Source of the DNA: Batrachochytrium dendrobatidis JAM81
Lineage: Eukaryota; Chytridiomycota; Chytridiomycetes; Rhizophydiales
Assembly (NCBI RefSeq): GCF_000203795.2
Contig: NW_006281107.1
Location: 78,204-142,203 of the forward strand
Direction: 5' to 3'
Length of the DNA stretch: 64,000 nt
The notes beneath the pieces were generated by a model, which was not told where the DNA came from, ran no database searches, and saw only the letters and a list, made by a program, of their open reading frames with translations. The position numbers and the translations under genes were made by a program. Of this stretch, positions 58,490 through 64,000 are shown in pieces (the first letter of the stretch is position 1; the number at the start of each line of letters is the position of its first letter).

Positions 58490-60582
58490 ATGTTTGTTTC
58501 TACCATTTCTCTCGTTCTTGCTCTTGCCACATCTGCAGTTTTTGCGGTTCCAACCACCCTGTCCACACAAGACGCCTCTGACAGTCTTCCATTCTACTTT
58601 CCCGAATCCACGTACCAGCAGATTCCTTATGAACATTCATTCAGCCTCATGGCTCCGTCCAATACCGATCCAGTCAAGACTGGTGTTGCGTATCTCTGTG
58701 ACAAACTCAATCTCACACCTAACGAGTTCAAGGTTTACAATAACTTTACAGACAGTGCTGGCATAACTCACGTATATGGTGCACATCTAGTTAATGATGC
58801 ACGTGTATCCAATCACCAAGCTGCAGTCCATATCCAAGACGGCCAAATTATCTCGTATTCGACTTCGTTTGGTACTGAAAGCCATTTTGCCAAAAGTGAG
58901 CTTTCAGTCGCAGAACCCAAAGCCAAACTGACGTTTGAACAGGTTGCTGATACCATATCCAAAGCCAAGGGTCTGCCAGTTTACTCTGAGTTTAAACATG
59001 AGCTCGAGTATGTTCAACAGGCTGATGGCACGCTTGTGTATGCTTATAAATTCCAGCTTCGCGACAAGGATGTTATTTCATGGATCCAAGTTTGGGCAGA
59101 TGCCGACACTGGTACGGTATTTCGGATTCAGATATTGATTTTTATAGAGTCGGTACTAATCTGAATGTAAATGGATTGATATTAGGCAAACTGATCCAGG
59201 CTGTTGATTTTGCTCATCGTGCAACATACAAAGCCATTTCACCTGATAATATTAACCCTAATGAAGGTGGATTCACCAACATCAAAGATCCAGAATACAA
59301 ACCATCGTCACCTAACGGATGGACTGACGGAACTACTACTCAGGGTAACAACGTTAATGCTCTTGATTTAAGAAAGGATCCACCAGTTCCGGGAACCGGT
59401 GTTGACGGTGTATTCAACACCAAGTTCAATTCCACTGCTGATGTTACCGATCCAGACAACATGCAAGCAGCTTCTGTCAATCTGTTCTACGTTGCTAACC
59501 TAATGCACGATATCACATACCAGTATGGTTTCAACGAGGCTGCTGGTAATTTCCAAAATGACAACTTTGGAAAAGGTGGTGAGGGTAACGATGCAGTTAC
59601 CATCAATGTCCTAGATGATTCGAGTACTGGAAATGCCTTTTTTCAAACTCCAGCTGATGGTCAACCTGGTTTAATGAGAATGTTTCGATTCATTTCTGCC
59701 GAACCCAATCGCAATAGTGGTTTGGACACTCAAGTCGTTTTGCACGAATATGGACACGGTATTTCAAATCGGTTGACTGGTGGACCTGCAACAATTGGAT
59801 GTTTGTTTAAAGGTGAACCTGGTGGTATGAACGAAGGCTGGTCCGATATATTTGCAATAATCATAACTGCCAAAGAATCACACAAAGCCGACACTCCAAT
59901 TGTCATGGGTACATATATTGCCAACTCGCCTAAAGGTATTCGCTCACATCCTTACACTACTGACATGAAAGTCAATCCCTTGACGTATGCCGATGTTAAA
60001 ACTCTCCAAAGCTCTCATGATATGGGTGTAGTGTGGGCCTCTATGCTTTGGGAAGTCTACTGGAACTTGGTCACCAAGAACGGATTCTCCACCAATCTTT
60101 ACGATGCCAAGGGCAAGGCTGGTAACATTATTACTATGCAGAATATGATTGGTGGTATGATGCTTCAGCCATGCCATCCCACTTTCCTTGATGCTCGTGA
60201 TGCCTTTATTGCATCTGATGTTGCTCGCTACAATGGTGCCAACAAGTGCGAGATCTGGAAAGGATTCGCCAAACGCGGTCTGGGAGTCAAGGCTGCCAAG
60301 TTCAATAACGATTTCTCAGTTCCTGATGAATGCAGTGGTGGTACTTCATCGTCTAGCAGTGTTTCTATTGCTACCACAGTAGAATCTACCACAGTAGAGT
60401 CTGCAACCATAGGAGCTACCACAACAGGAGCTACCACCACAGAGTCTGCCACTACTGCAAGACCTACAACAACAGCACGCGCTACCACCACAAGGAAATC
60501 TACTACAAAAAGATCTACTACAAAGAAATCTACCACAAAAAGATCCACCACTACTCGTGGTCCTAAGCCTACTTCTGGATGA
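58490..60582 (+). CDS. Secreted fungalysin metalloprotease (peptidase family M36)
   Basis: Two exons (58490-59111, 59186-60582) give 672 residues. A signal peptide (FVSTISLVLALATSAVFAVP) is followed by an FTP-type propeptide to about residue 205 (TPNEFKVYNNFTDSAGITHV). The mature enzyme has TQVVLHEYGHGISNRL, with zinc ligands in HEYGH near residue 393 and the downstream glutamate in GGMNEGWSDI. Later family blocks are DMGVVWASMLWEVYWNLV and FLDARDAFIASDVARYNGAN. M36 enzymes degrade extracellular proteins and are expanded in amphibian-infecting chytrids. The 75-residue C-terminal tail is a Thr/Ser/Lys repeat (TTKRSTTKKSTTKRSTT), likely O-glycosylated and cell-wall associated. The ATG at 58490 is the first in frame. 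Confidence 0.95.
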
Positions 60583-61379
60583 ACTCGCATGGACATTTGC
60601 TGCATCTACATTGGAAAAAATTGGAACCAAGACTAGATGTTCAAGTCTAGTAATTGTTTCTACAATTTATTGAATAAAAGTATATTGTAACAATGTATAA
60701 ACAATTTGTATTGGTAACGGCTATTTGGTGTGTATGGCTTTGTGACAAGTAATGTCATTAGTTTAACCTTGAATGAACACGGCACACTTGCATGGAGTTA
60801 TCTATGCTTTGATATTCGAGTTTATTCAGCAAATAAATCCATTCAATATCAAGTAAAGGCTTGAATGAAATACATTCAGATCCATCAGCCCAGAATATGC
60901 TGTTTTTACAAGACATTGACTAGTAATACAATATGTCCACCATTGGGTAGAGTTGTACCAATCAAAACAAGTATAGGCTGCATTATCACAATTACTGATG
61001 ATCGATCTCAGAATTCTGTTTAAACATATCAATCAATGGCAATGACTGTTGAAAAGGCTAGCATGGATGACAAGTGCAAAGTAACTGATTGAGTCGAGAG
61101 TATCAATTACACAATCTACCTGCACAATATTCAACTATTATCGACATGATTGGAGTATTGAACATCAAGTTTGATATGCGGTGTCATGGAATCATCTGGT
61201 TGTTCATATGATTGTCAATCACCAAACGTGTAGTTGTCAATGTTCAGATCCAACATAAAACAGATGATCATTGGTGATGAGAATGTCATGTAGTATTGAT
61301 TCACGAGTGCTGACACCAAATCACAATGTATTTGACAAACACACCTAATGAATATTACCGTATAATTGGTTTCAATCAA
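60583..61379. other. Intergenic region before 5S rRNA
   Basis: No gene was found in 800 bp of A+T-rich sequence. A polyadenylation-type AATAAAAG follows the fungalysin gene near 60673. Some strings (ATCGACATGATTGGAGTATT) resemble sequence near 27.2 kb, suggesting old dispersed repeats. Confidence 0.4.
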
Positions 61380-61497
61380 CATCTACGGCCATACACACAA
61401 GAAAATACCGGATCCCGTTCGATCTCCGAAGTCAAGCTTGTGATGGCTCAGTCAGTACTGTGGTGGGGGACCACACGGGAATACTGAGTGCTGTAGT
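61380..61497 (+). rRNA. 5S ribosomal RNA
   Basis: The 118-nt sequence reads CATCTACGGCCATACACACA at the 5' end and ATACTGAGTGCTGTAG at the 3' end; CTACGGC pairs with GCTGTAG in helix I. The internal Pol III A-box-like region GATCTCCGAAGTCAAGC is the classic 5S signature, followed by TGGTGGGGGACCACACGGGA of helix IV. A TTTTT terminator follows immediately. This is a single dispersed 5S gene, not part of an rDNA unit. Confidence 0.95.
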
Positions 61498-61528
61498 TTT
61501 TGCTAAATTAACAATCTGATCTTATTTT

Positions 61529-62067
61529 TGTTGGAATATCCAGACGGATACTCTTAAGCGGTAACCTGTGGCAAAGCTAGTTCTAAAAAGCGCCAACTTA
61601 AACACAAGTTAAATCCTTTCATCACCAAAAATCCATGTGCACAGTAACTCCATTACACTCATTTCTAGGACTCGAGCTTTCTATAAACGGGTAGACGATG
61701 TCATTATTAAATTTACTAACTTCATAAAACAATCCTATTGGTTGTAACTTTCATTTACAACCCCTCCCATCATTTAACGGGTTAATTGTTCGTATCACAA
61801 GACACAAACAATCAACTACTATAAAAGCTAGAATGCTTACTTTTATCAATAAACAACTCTTCAAACTATTTCATCTGTCCAACTACTTTATCAAACCTTT
61901 TCACTACTCTTGAAAAGACTAAGTTTGCTGATCTTGATTTAAAGTGCAACTTCCTCTTACACTTCTGATTTGTTCTCTTCTGATAACTACTAACAGTTAC
62001 AGATTATATTCTACTTTTTACTTTACTACATTTTAAAACAAATCACGAAGCTCGAAATATTCTGACA
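61529..62067 (+). mobile_element. LTR-like repeat 1 (solo)
   Basis: The 539-bp unit begins TGTTGGAATATCCAGACGGA and ends ATATTCTGACA, the TG..CA ends of a retrotransposon LTR. A TATAAAAGC box at about 61821 precedes a region that matches, in reverse complement, the unit at 62286-62818. No reverse transcriptase or gag frame is nearby. It lies 31 bp downstream of the 5S gene. Confidence 0.65.
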
Positions 62068-62285
62068 GTATACACCACAACACCATATACACTGCATGAT
62101 TAGTTGCACTTTCAATCACCATCTGTCATTATTTTGTTTGCTACTAGTTCACCAGTTTGCATTCAATCACATGCATATTATTACAAACACCATTGTGCAA
62201 TATACATCATTCTTATGATCGTGTTTGTACCAACTCGGATCTGAATGATTACATACACTTTCAACATATTTGATATGGTTTGATC
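62068..62285. other. Spacer between the two inverted LTRs
   Basis: This 218-bp A+T-rich segment separates the LTR-like units. It has no frame of interest and no primer-binding site I recognise. Confidence 0.4.
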
Positions 62286-62818
62286 TGTCAGAATATTTGG
62301 AGCTTCGTGATTTGTTTTAAAATGTAGTATAGTAGGTAAAGTAGATAAAATATAATCTGTAACTGTTAGTAGTTATCAGAAGAGAACAAATCAGAAGTGT
62401 AATGTATGTCGCACTTTAAATCAAGATCAGCAAACTTAGTCTTTTCAAGAGTAGTGAAAAGGTTTGATAAAGTAGTTGGACAGATGAAATAGTTTGAAGA
62501 GTTGTTTATTGATAAAAGTAAGCATTCTAGCTTTTATAGTAAAATAAGAAGTAGTTAAGGGAGGGAGTGGAGATATAAGATCTTCACTCTAAGCTTCGTC
62601 GTTGAGGGTCCTAAGCTTCCCAGTTCTTGTATAAAGGGAACGATAGTCATCGCCTTAAATAAGTTTCACCTTGCGTATAGCTTATTTGTTATACAATGCT
62701 TGTTAGTTTATGCAGCATCCATACCATCCATTGTTTGGGATTTTAAGTTGGTGCTTTTTTATAGAATTAGCTTTGCCATAGGTTACCGCTTAAGGATATC
62801 TGTCTGGATATTCCAACA
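62286..62818 (-). mobile_element. LTR-like repeat 2 (solo, opposite orientation)
   Basis: Read on the minus strand this starts TGTTGGAATATCCAGACAGA and ends AATATTCTGACA. Its first 75 or so and last 260 or so bases match repeat 1 with scattered differences; the middle (U3) part is largely different. The two units therefore belong to related subfamilies and form a large inverted repeat around a 218-bp spacer. I see no shared 5-bp target duplication. Confidence 0.65.
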
Positions 62819-63040
62819 TCAATGGCATGATAACAACCAGTATTACTTGCAACTACCAATCGCACTTGCAAGATACCACCAACTGACCATATCGTGTATT
62901 GTACAACAAACGGAGCAATACACTTGTTCAAAGTCGGATGTAGATTGCGCCATCAACCAATTTGATATTGGTCAATTAGTGTTGTGTTGTCAGTGTGCAA
63001 TGTAATATATGTGATGTGGTATTTCGCCTTTGGTATTGGT

Positions 63041-63503
63041 AATGTCGTATTGATGTAAATGGACTACTAAATAACAGTGTCAGTGTGTGATAAACAGTCA
63101 GTGTCATGGACTGGTTGACAATACAGTGGTGTTGTTGGTGGTGATTGACATGCAAACAACAGTTGCATTACTGACATGTATCATCATTGTTGTTGAACTA
63201 GATTGTAATCGTATCCATGATTCAAAATACAACAAATGTGTGTACAGAGTTGTATTGACAATATTGACAGTCAAACACAATACATGAATGTGGGTTCAAA
63301 CCTGGTGATCGTACAGTGTATGATTACTAAAAGTGCACAAGGTGTAGATTCAACACTATAGTCTGATTGTGTGTCATATGATGGTTGTTGTATATCAAAC
63401 ATGCAATGCAGTCAATGTGTAGTAATCATTGTATATTGCAACACAGAATAAAGTTATTGCGGATGAATACTGGAGTGAACCATTTGACATGAATACGGTT
63501 GTA
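63041..63503. repeat. Inverted-repeat element, copy E (diverged)
   Basis: The left end GTCGTATTGATGTAAATGGA and the right end ACATGAATACGGTTGTA are degenerate forms of the family termini. The internal block (CAAACAACAGTTGCATTACTG near 63153) and the right-half module GGTGATCGTACAGTGTATGA at 63304 are recognisable. The copy is older than A and B. Confidence 0.6.
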
Positions 63504-63819
63504 AATCAAAGCGTTTGCGGTTATACAACATTCATGAAGGGTGATTTCCAAGAAATTTGATAAAGGGTCGTAAAAGCATAATTCAATCGACATGATCATC
63601 AAATTGATCAATATGATATTATGGATAGGGAGCACCACACTGTTTAGTTTGACAGTTGCTCACTACAAGCAATCAAGTAACCCTGTATATTGGTTAACCA
63701 AAAGGGTTGGTTTGCTATACAAAACATACAAATACAATCGATTGAGTTCAGTCTTTTAATCAACATCAGTCTCGGCACTCTATTTTCCCATCAATTGTTT
63801 GAACTCATTGACCAGTCTG

Positions 63820-64000
63820 ATGAAATTAGTTGATATTTTACTCGTACTGACTGTAGCAGCAACCGCCAATGCAATATTGATACCGACTGATAACGATCGT
63901 TCACCACAAGCATCAGTCACTTCCAGTCAAGTGTCCGTTTCAACCAGTGAGCCTAATCCAGCCATTTCCGACCAGGACTGGAAAAGCCTAATGGATGAGC
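63820..64000 (+). CDS. Secreted protein, N-terminal fragment cut by right edge
   Basis: An ATG at 63820 opens a frame still open at base 64000 (60 residues). It begins with a strong signal peptide (MKLVDILLVLTVAATANA), then a short Ser/Thr-rich, low-complexity segment (SVTSSQVSVSTSEPNP). This start is typical of the large families of secreted proteins in Batrachochytrium-type chytrids. The mature domain lies beyond the window, so function cannot be given. Confidence 0.65.
   Translation, partial: MKLVDILLVLTVAATANAILIPTDNDRSPQASVTSSQVSVSTSEPNPAISDQDWKSLMDE

Noticed and set aside
62700..63005. 101-codon frame near the second LTR
   Set aside because: It runs out of the LTR into flanking DNA and shows no gag, protease or reverse transcriptase motifs.
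63041..63503. Repeated short words suggesting a CRISPR-like or satellite array
   Set aside because: Spacing is irregular and the organism is eukaryotic; the pattern is better explained by a degenerate inverted-repeat element.

Overview
The window looks like nuclear DNA of a zoospore-forming chytrid fungus, probably close to Batrachochytrium. The sequence shows intron-rich genes (mostly 60-100 nt introns, GT..AG with one GC..AG), fairly low G+C, fungal housekeeping genes, and two axoneme genes (IFT70/TTC30 and a tubulin polyglutamylase-type TTLL) that most fungi without flagella lack. It also carries a fungalysin M36 metalloprotease and small secreted proteins, as amphibian-associated chytrids do. 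The genus is inferred from protein style only. I rebuilt the multi-exon models by hand; for every complete spliced gene the summed exon length is a multiple of three with no internal stop.

Layout. 1-9.5 kb: a divergent pair made of an EH-domain endocytic protein (minus, cut by the left edge) and the RecQ4-like helicase HRQ1; an orphan F-box-like protein; tRNA-Glu(CUC); a secreted GH46 chitosanase; mitoribosomal mL41. 9.8-23 kb: a large SAM-RA-kinase MAPKKK (Ste11/Byr2 type), a secreted phosphoesterase, an orphan protein, an MgtE/SLC41-type Mg2+ transporter and a single-pass membrane protein. 23.4-38.7 kb: a SUN-domain protein, tRNA-Phe(GAA), a Na,K-ATPase-like type IIC P-ATPase, a secreted two-domain protein with a collagen-like linker, a Pho84-type phosphate transporter and a small secreted protein. 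39-50.3 kb: pyruvate dehydrogenase E1 beta, the Golgi SNARE GOS1, IFT70, a DUF2470/DUF4499-like membrane protein, PAM17 and the TTLL ligase. 50.6-56.1 kb: an arrestin-like protein whose spliced model ends in an SH3 domain, and an Ecl1-like zinc-binding regulator behind a long AUG-free leader. 56-64 kb is mostly gene-poor: fungalysin, a 5S rRNA gene, two related LTRs in opposite orientation, and the start of another secreted protein at the right edge.

The genes form no operon or single pathway. Themes are nutrient handling at the cell surface (chitosanase, fungalysin, phosphoesterase, Pho84, MgtE, P-ATPase), signalling and trafficking (MAPKKK, EH protein, arrestin-SH3, GOS1), mitochondrial function (mL41, PDB1, PAM17) and the zoospore flagellum (IFT70, TTLL). 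Intergenic DNA holds a dispersed family of roughly 430-530 bp elements with terminal inverted repeats, present in several full and partial copies.

The points most worth a second look are the arrestin-SH3 fusion, the LTR pair just downstream of the 5S gene, the inverted-repeat element family, the AUG-free leader, changed cation-site residues in the IIC ATPase, the bacterial-type chitosanase, and a promoter module shared by the MAPKKK and GOS1 genes.
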